From assembly GCA_035624215.1 (NCBI GenBank), contig DASPRY010000136.1:5067-69066 (forward strand): a DNA stretch of 64,000 nucleotides, in the 5' to 3' direction. A model generated the notes under the pieces. It was not told the DNA's origin. It was given only the letters and a program-made list of their open reading frames with translations, and ran no database searches. This document shows, piece after piece, positions 56,782 through 64,000 of the stretch. The position numbers and the translations under genes were made by a program. Origin of the DNA: JAFAGX01 sp035624215. Its GTDB lineage: Bacteria; Acidobacteriota; Terriglobia; Terriglobales; Acidobacteriaceae. Numbering within the stretch: position 1 is the stretch's first letter; the number at the start of each line of letters is the position of its first letter.

Positions 56782-57177
56782 TTAGTTGCCGGCGCCCGCG
56801 CCCTTGGCGACTTCGGTTTTCGGCCACATGGCAGCAATCTTGGCGACAACGTCCTGGATGCTGCGGCCGGTGTCGAGGTTGGCGTCGACGGCGGGATGAC
56901 GCTCGCCATCGGTGTGCATCACTAGAACGCGCGTACTCTCGTTTGTTTTCTTGACCACGTAAGGAAGGTGATGACGATCATTCTTGGTCAAGGTTGGGCC
57001 GAGGACCACCAAGTCGTAAGTTCCCTGCCGGATAGCTTCTTCGGTTGCCTTGCGGCCCTGCGCGGTCGCGACCTTGTGTCCTGCTTGCTGCAGGAGTACT
57101 GCCTGGGAAGCAAGCACTTCTGCATTGCCTTCGCAGTAGAGAACCTTCAACTGCGCGGACTTGGATGCATTTGCCAT
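56782..57177 (-). CDS. Receiver-like protein lacking the phospho-acceptor Asp
   Basis: A 131-residue protein with a CheY-like fold pattern (KVLYCEGNAEVLASQAVLLQQAGHKVATAQGRK, about 10-42). The strand that should carry the phosphorylatable Asp reads DLVVLGPTL, with Gly instead of Asp. The first acidic pair is also changed to EGN. It therefore cannot work by standard phosphorylation and is a pseudo-receiver. ATG 57177 is taken because the upstream frame is not domain-like. It is divergent from the DUF2911 gene. Its cognate kinase or partner is unknown. Confidence 0.75.
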   Translation of the reverse strand: MANASKSAQLKVLYCEGNAEVLASQAVLLQQAGHKVATAQGRKATEEAIRQGTYDLVVLGPTLTKNDRHHLPYVVKKTNESTRVLVMHTDGERHPAVDANLDTGRSIQDVVAKIAAMWPKTEVAKGAGAGN

Positions 57178-57402
57178 TTGACGAGCGCCAGCCTTTCCTG
57201 CCGCTCTATGACGGTAGCAACCACCCAGCTCTGCGAAAATGTAACGTAAGGTCAATGCCAAGCCGTCCGATGGGCGCTGAACCGAAGTTGAGATGAGTGC
57301 GGAAAGCCTGCTCGGAAAGGCGTCTGATGTATTATCACTGTCGGTATGGCAGAGGCTGGACGTACAATAAACTCGCAGTGAATCATTGAAGGAGGCATTC
57401 AC

Positions 57403-57915
57403 GTGCGCGTCTTGGCGGTTTGCATCCTCCTGCTCGGCCAGTGTCTTCCCTCAAATCGTGCCCTCGCTCAGCAGGCCGATTCGGATCAGAATTCGGCAAC
57501 TGCTTTTTGTGACTTCGACGATGGGCAAGAGATCAGCGTACGGTACAACAGCGCGGCCGTGAGTTCGAAAGATGAACCTCGCAATGGAAAGATATGGCAG
57601 CCGGGCGGCGCGCCTATGACTTTGTTCACCGGGACTCCGGTCGTTTTGAACAATTCAGCGATCCCCACCGGCGCATACACGGTGTACGTGATTCCTAACA
57701 AGAAGGACTGGACCCTGATCGTGAACAAAAACGTCACGCCGGGGGTAGCCTATGATGAGCATCAGGACGTGGCGCGAAGTCCGATGGAACTCGGCGAAGT
57801 CGACTCCCCTCCGAAGCAATTGCAAGTCTCGTTCGCGCACATCGGACCGAAAATATGCAGCATTCGCCTTTATTACGGAAAAATTGGCGCTTTCACCGAA
57901 TTCCACGAGCAGTGA
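57403..57915 (+). CDS. Secreted DUF2911 domain protein
   Basis: A 170-residue exported protein with a signal peptide and the DUF2911 pattern: ISVRYNSAAVSS (about 44-55), RNGKIWQPGG, IPTGAYTVYVIPNKKDWTLIVNK (about 88-110) and IRLYYGKIGAFTEF. Function unknown; beta-sandwich structure likely. GTG 57403 has GGAGG seven bases upstream. Downstream is a convergent small gene after six bases. Confidence 0.88.
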   Translation: MRVLAVCILLLGQCLPSNRALAQQADSDQNSATAFCDFDDGQEISVRYNSAAVSSKDEPRNGKIWQPGGAPMTLFTGTPVVLNNSAIPTGAYTVYVIPNKKDWTLIVNKNVTPGVAYDEHQDVARSPMELGEVDSPPKQLQVSFAHIGPKICSIRLYYGKIGAFTEFHEQ

Positions 57916-57921
57916 GTCGGT

Positions 57922-58215
57922 TCAGCGCGTGTACTCTCTAACCGCACCATCTACTGCGACGGCAACATACTTTCCGGTTTGCACATCGCGGAACTGCACT
58001 ACGCGATGACCTTCCCGGGCAAGCTGACCCCATCGGCTAGGTTTCTCGGCATTCTGCTCGATGGCTTGATACTGCCTGCCGTTCATGGCAAACGTGAGAG
58101 TCCTGAGGCGTTGATAGCTGGTGCGCTTTACAGGAATGCTCTTTCCCTCGATGCTGACCGCACCGGGAGCCATCATTTGCTCCGCGACAGACTTCATGAG
58201 TTCAAAATCGAGCAT
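57922..58215 (-). CDS. Hypothetical protein (97 aa)
   Basis: A 97-residue basic protein, MLDFELMKSVAEQMMAPGAVSIEGKSIPVKRTSYQRLRTLTFAM by its first half (about 1-44), then a strongly charged, Gln/Lys-rich second half (VQFRDVQTGKYVAVAVDG). I do not recognise the family. ATG 58215 is used, following GTGGGA; a GTG at 58224 is possible. It is convergent with DUF2911 and divergent from the methyltransferase. It may bind nucleic acid given its charge, but that is a guess. Confidence 0.6.
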   Translation of the reverse strand: MLDFELMKSVAEQMMAPGAVSIEGKSIPVKRTSYQRLRTLTFAMNGRQYQAIEQNAEKPSRWGQLAREGHRVVQFRDVQTGKYVAVAVDGAVREYTR

Positions 58216-58430
58216 AGTTCCCACTTAGCAGGTGAAATTTGCCTCCACAATTCGGATTACCATGAAACGGCGAAGGTAAATATTATCTCGCGTCCCACGA
58301 CTGTATAGTTCTGGTTCTTATCAGAAGAGATACGCTCGCGCAATCAGGCAATGCGTTCAAGCCGGTTGCTTCGGATGTGATTCCCGTGTTGGAATTCAAC
58401 CTGAAGCAAATTTGGTATTGAGGAACCAGA

Positions 58431-58988
58431 ATGCCTCATCGCGTCTGTCCGTGGTGGCTTGGATATCTTCTGCTGAACCCTTTTCGCCGGATCGGGCAGG
58501 ATCCTCGTCAAATCCTGGCACCTTATGTTAAGGCAGGTATGACGGTGTTAGAGCCGGGTCCCGGCATGGGGTTTTTCACAATTGAACTGCTGCGGATGGT
58601 GGGCTGTGCCGGGCGCGTAGTAGCGGTGGACATTCAAGCGAAGATGGTTGCCAAGCTCAAACGTCGCGCGGCCAAAGCCGGGTTGCTTGACCGGCTGGAG
58701 GCTCGTTTGAGCTCTGCTGATTCAATGGGCATCGCCGACCTGCGTGGCTCGGTCGATTTCATCCTGGCGTTCGCCGTTGTACACGAGTTTCCTGATACCA
58801 GTCGCTTCTTCTGTGAAGTTGCCGAGGTCTCAAAATCTGGCGCAAAGATGCTTGTTGCCGAGCCAAAGGGCCATGTGGAAACCGCAGAGTTCGAAGCGGA
58901 GCCAGGGGCGGCAGATGAAGCTGGGTTCAAGGTGGTGGGGCGTCCGGCTATACGCCGCAGTCATGCCGCGTTGCTGAGACGAATGTAG
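58431..58988 (+). CDS. Class I SAM-dependent methyltransferase
   Basis: A 185-residue methyltransferase. The SAM-binding motif I is VLEPGPGMGFFTIELL (about 39-54), motif II acid in VVAVDIQAKM and the loop LAFAVVHEFPD. The family is UbiE/COQ5-like small methyltransferases; the substrate is unknown. ATG 58431 has AGGAA six bases upstream. No biosynthetic neighbours clarify its role. Confidence 0.88.
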   Translation: MPHRVCPWWLGYLLLNPFRRIGQDPRQILAPYVKAGMTVLEPGPGMGFFTIELLRMVGCAGRVVAVDIQAKMVAKLKRRAAKAGLLDRLEARLSSADSMGIADLRGSVDFILAFAVVHEFPDTSRFFCEVAEVSKSGAKMLVAEPKGHVETAEFEAEPGAADEAGFKVVGRPAIRRSHAALLRRM

Positions 58989-59155
58989 ATGGAAGACACA
59001 GCCGCAGCTCGGAGAAATCTGTTTCCCACTTCGGTGCCTCAAAAGGCGGATATTGTGGCCAGCCTTGCTAGAGAATAGTCCTCCAAGCGAGGCTCTTATC
59101 CCACCTGTTTACGATCTTGATTCTTATCGAATGAGGTGCTGGACGAGAGTCCGAC

Positions 59156-60148
59156 TTAGGCCTTCCCTTTCAGCATTTCAACCACGCGATCGAAATCCTC
59201 CAGGTTCCCATACTCGATCAGGATCTTCCCTTTTCCTTTGCGGTCGCTGATCCGCACCCTGCACTGCAGGATTTGCTCAAGCTCCGACTGGATAGCTCGC
59301 ACATTTGGATCCACCCAGTTTTTGCCGTTGGCGCGAGCGGGCGCGGAATCACCGGGCAGGTTAGCGTATTCGACAAGCGCGGTTAGCTGCGCAACCGACA
59401 ATTGCTTTTCGACAGCCTCTTTGGCGAATTGCGGAATGCTCTCCGGATTGGCCAGCTGTAACAGGACACGCGCCTCGCTGAATCCCAGCTTGCCAGCGGT
59501 GAGAAATTCCTGGATCTCTGGGGGAAGCTTCAACAGGCGCATGTAATTGGAAACTGATTCGCGCGAGCAACCGGTTTTCTGCCCGATCTGCTCTTGTGTC
59601 AGACCAAACTCGCGGCTCAGCCGCGCGAAGGCATGGGCCTGTTCGAGGCAGTTGAGATCCTGGCGCTGCAGGTTCTCGACAATCGTCATTTCCGCAGCTT
59701 GCTCGTTCGAAACCTGGCGAATGATTGCCGGGATGGTTGTTTCACCAGCCAGCTTCGCTGCCCGGCAGCGCCGCTCACCCAGAATAAGGGTGTAACGGCC
59801 AGCGGCCAGCGGCCGCACAACAACCGGCTGCACAATGCCGTTTGAACCGATCGACTCGGCCAGTTCGTCGAGCGCCTTCTGATCAAAAACCCGGCGCGTC
59901 TGGTAGGGATTTTCGTCGATCTGATCCAGGGCAATTCGAAGAACTGCTTCGCCCGTCTGAGGCCTCGTGCCCGAGATCGCCTGATCCGAAAACACAGACG
60001 AAGTTTCGGGAGGAACATTCACAGGCGCAATGCCGGAACCGGTCGTGCCTGCGATGACGTGTGGCCGCGGCGGCAACAACGAATCCAAGCCACGACCGAG
60101 AGCTCGGCGCTTCCCCGAAACCTTGTCTAATGTCTGCATATTTTCCAT
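59156..60148 (-). CDS. parB: Chromosome partitioning protein ParB
   Basis: A 330-residue CTP-dependent DNA clamp that loads at parS. The CTP domain has GERRCRAAKLAGETTIPAIIR (about 127-147, span) with the arginine patch, and VRPLAAGRYTLILGERR. The helix-turn-helix SREFGLTQEQIGQKTGCSRESVSNYMRLLKLP follows (about 178-210). The C-terminal dimerisation domain ends the chain. ATG 60148 has AGGAG upstream. It follows parA after 28 bases. Confidence 0.96.
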   Translation of the reverse strand: MENMQTLDKVSGKRRALGRGLDSLLPPRPHVIAGTTGSGIAPVNVPPETSSVFSDQAISGTRPQTGEAVLRIALDQIDENPYQTRRVFDQKALDELAESIGSNGIVQPVVVRPLAAGRYTLILGERRCRAAKLAGETTIPAIIRQVSNEQAAEMTIVENLQRQDLNCLEQAHAFARLSREFGLTQEQIGQKTGCSRESVSNYMRLLKLPPEIQEFLTAGKLGFSEARVLLQLANPESIPQFAKEAVEKQLSVAQLTALVEYANLPGDSAPARANGKNWVDPNVRAIQSELEQILQCRVRISDRKGKGKILIEYGNLEDFDRVVEMLKGKA

Positions 60149-60176
60149 GTCTTCTCCTGTATGTGTTTCACGGGCC

Positions 60177-61067
60177 TCACCGGTCCTGAATATTGATGGT
60201 GATTAACTTGTTCCGATCGGCGATCCATCGCTTCCATCGCGGCGCATTGACCACCTGCTTGTCATCGACGGGATCGGGCACTGGCAGCGGCATCTCTTGC
60301 ACGATCCCACTGCGCTCAAGAATTTCTCTGGCGAGCTGCATGTAGGATTCGGCCCCGCGCGATCGCGGGTCATAGACCAGAGCCGGCTTGCCATGACTGG
60401 GTGCCTCGGCCAGGCGCACGTTCCTGGGAATCGTAGTTTTACAGAGCTTGTCGCCGAAGTAGCGGCTCAGCTCCGCGGTCACCTGCTGTGCGAGGTTCGT
60501 ACGGTCGTCAAACATCGTCAAAACCACACCTTCGACAGTGAGCTCAGGATTGAGGCTGGCGCGAATTCGTGCGATGGTGTCGAGAAGTTCAGAAATTCCC
60601 TCCAGCGCGAAGTATTCAGCCTGCATGGGAATCAACACTGCATCCGCGGCGACCAGGGCATTCAAGGTGAGCAAGTCGAGCGCGGGCGGGCAATCCAGCA
60701 CGATGTAGCGAAACTTTTCGCGTAAGGGCGCGAGGGCATCGCGAAGGCGAAATTCCCGGCGTTCAGCGTCCACCAGCTCCAGATTTGCGCCGATCAGGTT
60801 TTTGTGAGCCGGGAGTAGCCACAAATGCTCGAGCTCTGTGTTCTGCAACGCACAACCTGCCTCCGCGAGACCCATCAGGACGTGGTAAGTAGAGATTCGC
60901 TCTGGATCTTTTATGAGACCGAGACCGCTGGTGGTGTTCGATTGAGGATCACAATCTACGAGCAGCGTATTGAGTTCTGACGCTGCGATGGAAGAGGCCA
61001 GATTGATGGCAGTCGTGCTCTTGCCTACGCCGCCCTTCTGGTTGGCTACAGCGAGAACGCGTCCCAT
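60177..61067 (-). CDS. parA: Chromosome partitioning ATPase ParA (Soj)
   Basis: A 296-residue deviant-Walker ATPase: KGGVGKSTTAINLA (Walker A', residue 11 on), DCDPQSNTTSGLG, VLDCPPALDLLTLNAL. It lacks an N-terminal extension and so belongs to the small chromosomal type. It works with ParB and parS to segregate origins. ATG 61067. parS-type sites lie 150-200 bases upstream. Confidence 0.96.
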   Translation of the reverse strand: MGRVLAVANQKGGVGKSTTAINLASSIAASELNTLLVDCDPQSNTTSGLGLIKDPERISTYHVLMGLAEAGCALQNTELEHLWLLPAHKNLIGANLELVDAERREFRLRDALAPLREKFRYIVLDCPPALDLLTLNALVAADAVLIPMQAEYFALEGISELLDTIARIRASLNPELTVEGVVLTMFDDRTNLAQQVTAELSRYFGDKLCKTTIPRNVRLAEAPSHGKPALVYDPRSRGAESYMQLAREILERSGIVQEMPLPVPDPVDDKQVVNAPRWKRWIADRNKLITINIQDR

Positions 61068-61216
61068 TCAGTTTTTGGAGAGCGCCGAGATGTTCGCAGC
61101 ATAGTGCGAATCGCTGGGCATTGCAATGACGGAATTCGGTGCAGGCACTGAGTTACAAAATGGCAGCAGGTATAAATGATTTGGCGAGTTTTTCGTCGTA
61201 TGTTTCCACAGAAAAT

Positions 61217-61232
61217 CGTTCCACGCGGAACG
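61217..61232. promoter_or_regulatory. parS-like site
   Basis: CGTTCCACGCGGAACG keeps the parS palindrome with the centre changed (14 of 16 symmetric). It is a weaker partner of the perfect site 38 bases away. Confidence 0.6.
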
Positions 61233-61254
61233 CTGGCAGGAAGGATTTGCAGAA

Positions 61255-61270
61255 TGTTCCACGTGGAACA
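61255..61270. promoter_or_regulatory. parS centromere site
   Basis: TGTTCCACGTGGAACA is a perfect 16-base palindrome. It differs from the common bacterial parS TGTTTCACGTGAAACA only at two symmetric positions. It lies between parA and rsmG, the expected location. A T6 run follows it. Confidence 0.9.
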
Positions 61271-61429
61271 TTTTTTGGCGTTGAGTGGGCGAAAAGAGTA
61301 GTGCAGGAGCACGTCTGCGAGACAGTTTCCCACTTGCAGAATGTCTGAATCACAATTCAGAGGGCCGGCAGCCTTCCTGTGCGCCAGCGAGTGCATATTG
61401 GTTCCACAGTTAACTAACTCGAGACTTGA

Positions 61430-62161
61430 TCAACTGGATTCGTCGACAGGGTTGTTTAGTCCGATTAGCAGCACCCGGTTTGCGGACAGCGGAATTGGAA
61501 TGGGCTCTTGCCATTGGAAAGTTGATGCGAGTTCTCGGGCGTGGGTTACTTGCGCTTGACCGATGAGAAGTGCAAGTTTGCCGCATGGCTCGACCAACGC
61601 CGTCGCGATTGGGACCGAGTTTTCGAAGCGCTCCACGGCGCGCAGAGTTACGACGTCGGCCCGTGCGCTGAAATTTTGCGCCCTACCCGAAAATACCGCT
61701 GCCGAATCCAACGAGAGAAGGCGAACAACTTCCCGCAAGAATGTAGCTTTTTTCTGGTTCGATTCGATCAAGGTTAAATCGACGTGTGGCGCCCATATTT
61801 TGATCGGCAAACCAGGGAAACCTGCTCCGGAGCCGAAATCGAATAGTCGTGGCCTCGCGGAGGCACGGCCCGGTTGGACAGCGGGGAGCGGCTGTGCGCG
61901 CGCGGGCAGAACGGAAGGAAACAGATGTTGGGCGGTAAACAAAGACTCGCCGAAGTGACGGGTTACGATCTCGTCCGGCTCACGAATCGCAGTCAAATTA
62001 ATCCGTGAATTCCAGCGGAGCAACAGGTCGAGATAGGTTGAGATTTGCTGCAGCTGGGGCTCAGTTAGAACGGCAGATTCGCCGGAACTGAGGCGCTCCG
62101 GGAGTCGGCGAGGACTGGCAAGGAAAGGCTGCAGCAGCGCGGCAATTCGTTGTAAATCCAT
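61430..62161 (-). CDS. rsmG: 16S rRNA (guanine527-N7)-methyltransferase RsmG
   Basis: A 243-residue methyltransferase with motif I LFDFGSGAGFPGLPIKIW, IESNQKKATFLREVVRLL and RAVERFENS. NLTAIREPDEIVTRHFGESL is the N-terminal family block. Between that block and motif I sits an Ala/Pro/Arg-rich insert of about 20 residues (SVLPARAQPLPAVQPGRAS) that most RsmG lack. ATG 62161 is the only reasonable start, with no clear ribosome site. It heads an rsmG-parA-parB group, whose orientation is inverted relative to rpmH-mnmG. Confidence 0.93.
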   Translation of the reverse strand: MDLQRIAALLQPFLASPRRLPERLSSGESAVLTEPQLQQISTYLDLLLRWNSRINLTAIREPDEIVTRHFGESLFTAQHLFPSVLPARAQPLPAVQPGRASARPRLFDFGSGAGFPGLPIKIWAPHVDLTLIESNQKKATFLREVVRLLSLDSAAVFSGRAQNFSARADVVTLRAVERFENSVPIATALVEPCGKLALLIGQAQVTHARELASTFQWQEPIPIPLSANRVLLIGLNNPVDESS

Positions 62162-62289
62162 CAAATTGCAGATTGTATCTCGACAGACGAAATTACCTCC
62201 GCCGCAGCGACTTTCGTCCAAGGACCAGCGATCCGGTTGCACTTTAGATATCTGAGAAGTGTTACCGCCGATTGGTAAAGTCATTGCTT

Positions 62290-62691
62290 ATGCCGCCCGT
62301 ATTAGAACAAGTGAATGAGCCGGACACTGTGCAGGCTCTGGTTCAGTTGCTGCGCAACCGCTCGTACGAAGAGATTCGGCAGCGAATGTATGACAGCCCG
62401 CCGGGTTCAAATTGGTGGCTGGCCTGCAAAACCGAGCTGGACATCCGCAATGGAGAGCAGATGGCGGCTTCGCTGGTAACGACGTCGCGTGTGCTGGAAC
62501 GGCTGCGGGCCTCGACCGAGCACTTCGAGCAGCTTGCCGACACGCTCTATCACACGACCGGAGAGGTCAGGGATGTAATGAAAAGTGCGCAGGAATCGAG
62601 CCGGAGACTGGAAATCGCTGTGTATGCTGCAATCGGAATCACTCTGGTGCAGCTGTTCAATCTAACCTTCGAAATCTTCCGCAAACGGTGA
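62290..62691 (+). CDS. Hypothetical protein with C-terminal membrane helix (133 aa)
   Basis: A 133-residue protein with a helical cytosolic part (RSYEEIRQRMYDSPPGSNWWLACKTELDIRNGEQMAASLVTTSRVLERLR, about 24-73, cited as a span) ending in a single membrane helix (LEIAVYAAIGITLVQLFNLTF) and a basic tail. This tail-anchored shape suggests a small inner-membrane protein. The middle resembles a coiled coil. I do not recognise the family. ATG 62290 gives the most sensible start. It is convergent with the TlpA-like gene. Confidence 0.7.
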   Translation: MPPVLEQVNEPDTVQALVQLLRNRSYEEIRQRMYDSPPGSNWWLACKTELDIRNGEQMAASLVTTSRVLERLRASTEHFEQLADTLYHTTGEVRDVMKSAQESSRRLEIAVYAAIGITLVQLFNLTFEIFRKR

Positions 62692-62706
62692 CGCCGCTTT
62701 GATCGG

Positions 62707-63615
62707 CTACATGGCTTTTTCAATGGCGACGCGCAAATCCTCGTAGGACATCAGCCCGGGATGATAGAGAGCAACACGGCCGTTGCGATCAAGTAGAACC
62801 AGCGTGGGGGTTGTGCTGGCGCCATATTTATCAAAGTTTGCTTTGCTGACGGGAACCGGCACTTCCTGGAGAGCAGGATAGTAGTGCTGCCAAACGCGCC
62901 CGATATAGGCGATTTCGTCTTTGGGTGCGGCGCTCTCTCCATATGCGGCGTAGCCGTAAAGCTGGGTTGGCGCCTGGACTTTCAATCCCCTACCCGAAAA
63001 TTCCGAGCTGAGCTGACCGATGATTGGACCCTCCTGTTTGCAGTCAGCGCACCAGTGGGCCCAGAAGAAGAGAAGTACGGGAGAGCCTTTCAACTCGGCG
63101 AGAGGAGTAGGTCGGATCCCGATATATGTCTCGAGGTTGAGGGGCGGGGCTGCCCGTCCGGTCAGGCCGATAAGATTGAAATTCTTCTGCAGCCGCGCAC
63201 GGATGGAAGTGTTGCCGTAGGTGGCGAGAGCCTGACGAAGAAGCGTGGATGCCTGGCTGGTCTGCCCGCGCAAGACCAGTACCTGGGCCTGCACTTCGAG
63301 CGCTGCTCCCAACGCCGTGGGTAGGTGCGGTTCGGCATCCAGCGAACGGCGCTGAAGAAGCTGGCGGGCTTCTGAGACGGTTCCCTTCGCCAGGTTCTGG
63401 GCCTGCTCAAGCTGATTCGCCGAAAGATATCCACGCGCGAGCCAGGATTGGGCCTCAAGGTACAGCGGGTCCACGCCGTGTTCCGAGCGATAACTGTCGA
63501 GTTCTGAATTTGCCGCAGCAAAATTGTTTTGCCACAGAGCAATCTTCACGTCCTGGATTACATCGGCAGAACAGACGGAGCAAAGCAGAAAGATTGCAAT
63601 CGGGCGAAACCGCAT
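62707..63615 (-). CDS. Exported TlpA-like thioredoxin-fold protein with TPR-like N-domain
   Basis: A 302-residue exported protein with a signal peptide (FLLCSVCSADV). Residues about 20-150 are helical TPR-like repeats (WLARGYLSANQLEQAQNLA, LVLRGQTSQASTLLRQALATYG). The C-terminal thioredoxin domain (about 165-302) has the CXXC site C-A-D-C in FFWAHWCADCKQEGP and the cis-Pro in STTPTLVLLDRNGRV. Membrane-associated TlpA/ResA proteins reduce disulfides, for example during cytochrome c maturation. ATG 63615 matches the signal peptide; the frame is open to 63684. Confidence 0.85.
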   Translation of the reverse strand: MRFRPIAIFLLCSVCSADVIQDVKIALWQNNFAAANSELDSYRSEHGVDPLYLEAQSWLARGYLSANQLEQAQNLAKGTVSEARQLLQRRSLDAEPHLPTALGAALEVQAQVLVLRGQTSQASTLLRQALATYGNTSIRARLQKNFNLIGLTGRAAPPLNLETYIGIRPTPLAELKGSPVLLFFWAHWCADCKQEGPIIGQLSSEFSGRGLKVQAPTQLYGYAAYGESAAPKDEIAYIGRVWQHYYPALQEVPVPVSKANFDKYGASTTPTLVLLDRNGRVALYHPGLMSYEDLRVAIEKAM

Positions 63616-63888
63616 GTTTCTAATGATGATGTGAAGTTGGAAAAGTTGCCAGAGGGAGACGGCGGGAGCCGGTTGGTGCGTCAAAGGGTGAATATTCCTA
63701 ACGGCGGTAGAGAAAAGACGCCTCGTTTGCTAGCCTTGGCTTGACCTAATGAGGTACAATTAGGATGCGTTTGAACTTCGCGGCTTTTTTGCAGTTTCCA
63801 GTACTTCCCGCTAACCAGCGTGACCTGCCTGCAGAAGTCCAGCAAGGAAATCAGCGCATATCTAAAGAAAAAGGAACAAAGCAACACC

Positions 63889-64000
63889 ATGGAAACAGGA
63901 ACAGTAAAGTGGTTTAACGACGCCAAAGGTTATGGTTTCATCAGCCGCCAGAATGGGGAGGACGTGTTCGTACACTTCTCGGCCATCCAGGCAAATGGAT
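63889..64000 (+). CDS. Cold-shock protein, N-terminal fragment (cut by window edge)
   Basis: The visible 37 codons read METGTVKWFNDAKGYGFISR and continue into NGEDVFVHFSAIQANG, the CspA-family RNP1/RNP2 nucleic-acid-binding beta strands. The family melts RNA secondary structure during cold shock or growth. ATG 63889. The AAGGA ribosome-like site lies 13 bases away, which is long. The roughly 130-base leader could carry cold-sensing structure, but none was resolved. The rest of the gene lies outside. Confidence 0.95.
   Translation, partial: METGTVKWFNDAKGYGFISRQNGEDVFVHFSAIQANG

Noticed and set aside
58226..58430. tRNA or small RNA in the gap
   Set aside because: No cloverleaf, TTCGA loop or terminator could be drawn.
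61254..61276. parS palindrome plus T6 run as an intrinsic terminator
   Set aside because: No plus-strand gene ends upstream; the sequence match to parS beside parAB is the better explanation.
63727..63766. Promoter for the cold-shock gene
   Set aside because: TTGACC and TACAAT are present but their spacing (eight bases) is wrong; no other pair fits well.

Overview
The window looks like chromosomal DNA of an acidobacterium (Acidobacteriota, probably the Terriglobia/Koribacter side). This is inferred from a 1,225-residue Oar-like TonB-dependent receptor with an N-terminal carboxypeptidase-regulatory-like domain, an M64 peptidase, DUF2911, DUF4139 and DUF92 proteins, a moderately high GC content, and many short palindromic and period-7 intergenic repeats. 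No phage, transposase, CRISPR array, rRNA or tRNA was seen. Layout, left half. 1-2.4 kb: gcvT-gcvH (glycine cleavage), a tiny Cys-rich protein and DUF92. 2.6-9.7 kb: Ku, a TPR protein, and a LacI regulator followed by a LacI-type operator and the giant TonB receptor. 9.7-14.3 kb: a CsoR/RcnR metal repressor with its own operator, then a fully overlapping TetR - 55-aa peptide - HlyD - ABC ATPase - ABC permease operon with a TetR palindrome at its promoter. 14.3-16.2 kb: a threonine-synthase-like PLP enzyme and a MoaD/ThiS-like sulfur carrier behind a clear SAM-I riboswitch. 17-30 kb: FAH-family hydrolase, M64 peptidase, lnt, prfB (programmed frameshift), PilZ, hybrid histidine kinase, Met/His-rich periplasmic protein, murJ, HU and an acyl-CoA synthetase. 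Layout, right half. 30-64 kb is the replication-origin neighbourhood: gyrA, envelope genes, gyrB, mscL, dnaN and dnaA run leftward. From an AT-rich gap, rpmH-rnpA-yidD-yidC-jag-mnmE-mnmG run rightward, followed by ogt and small genes. The rsmG, parA and parB genes, with parS sites, are inverted on the other strand. recF is missing from its usual place between dnaN and gyrB. A cold-shock gene is cut by the right edge. The most interesting unit is the SAM-I riboswitch / ThrC-like / MoaD-like cluster at 14.36-16.21 kb. A SAM OFF-switch makes little sense for threonine synthesis. It makes good sense if the PLP enzyme uses a protein thiocarboxylate to make homocysteine (or another sulfur amino acid). 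The carrier ends in Gly-Gly-Leu-Gln, so it would need trimming, and the PLP enzyme has a changed active-site loop (LPTLSFKDR). Other notable signals: three operators placed exactly where the adjacent regulator should act, a duplicated gyrA leader with a ghost start codon, GyrA carrying Asn-Leu at the quinolone-determining positions, and palindromic or heptamer repeats inserted in frame into gyrA and mnmE.
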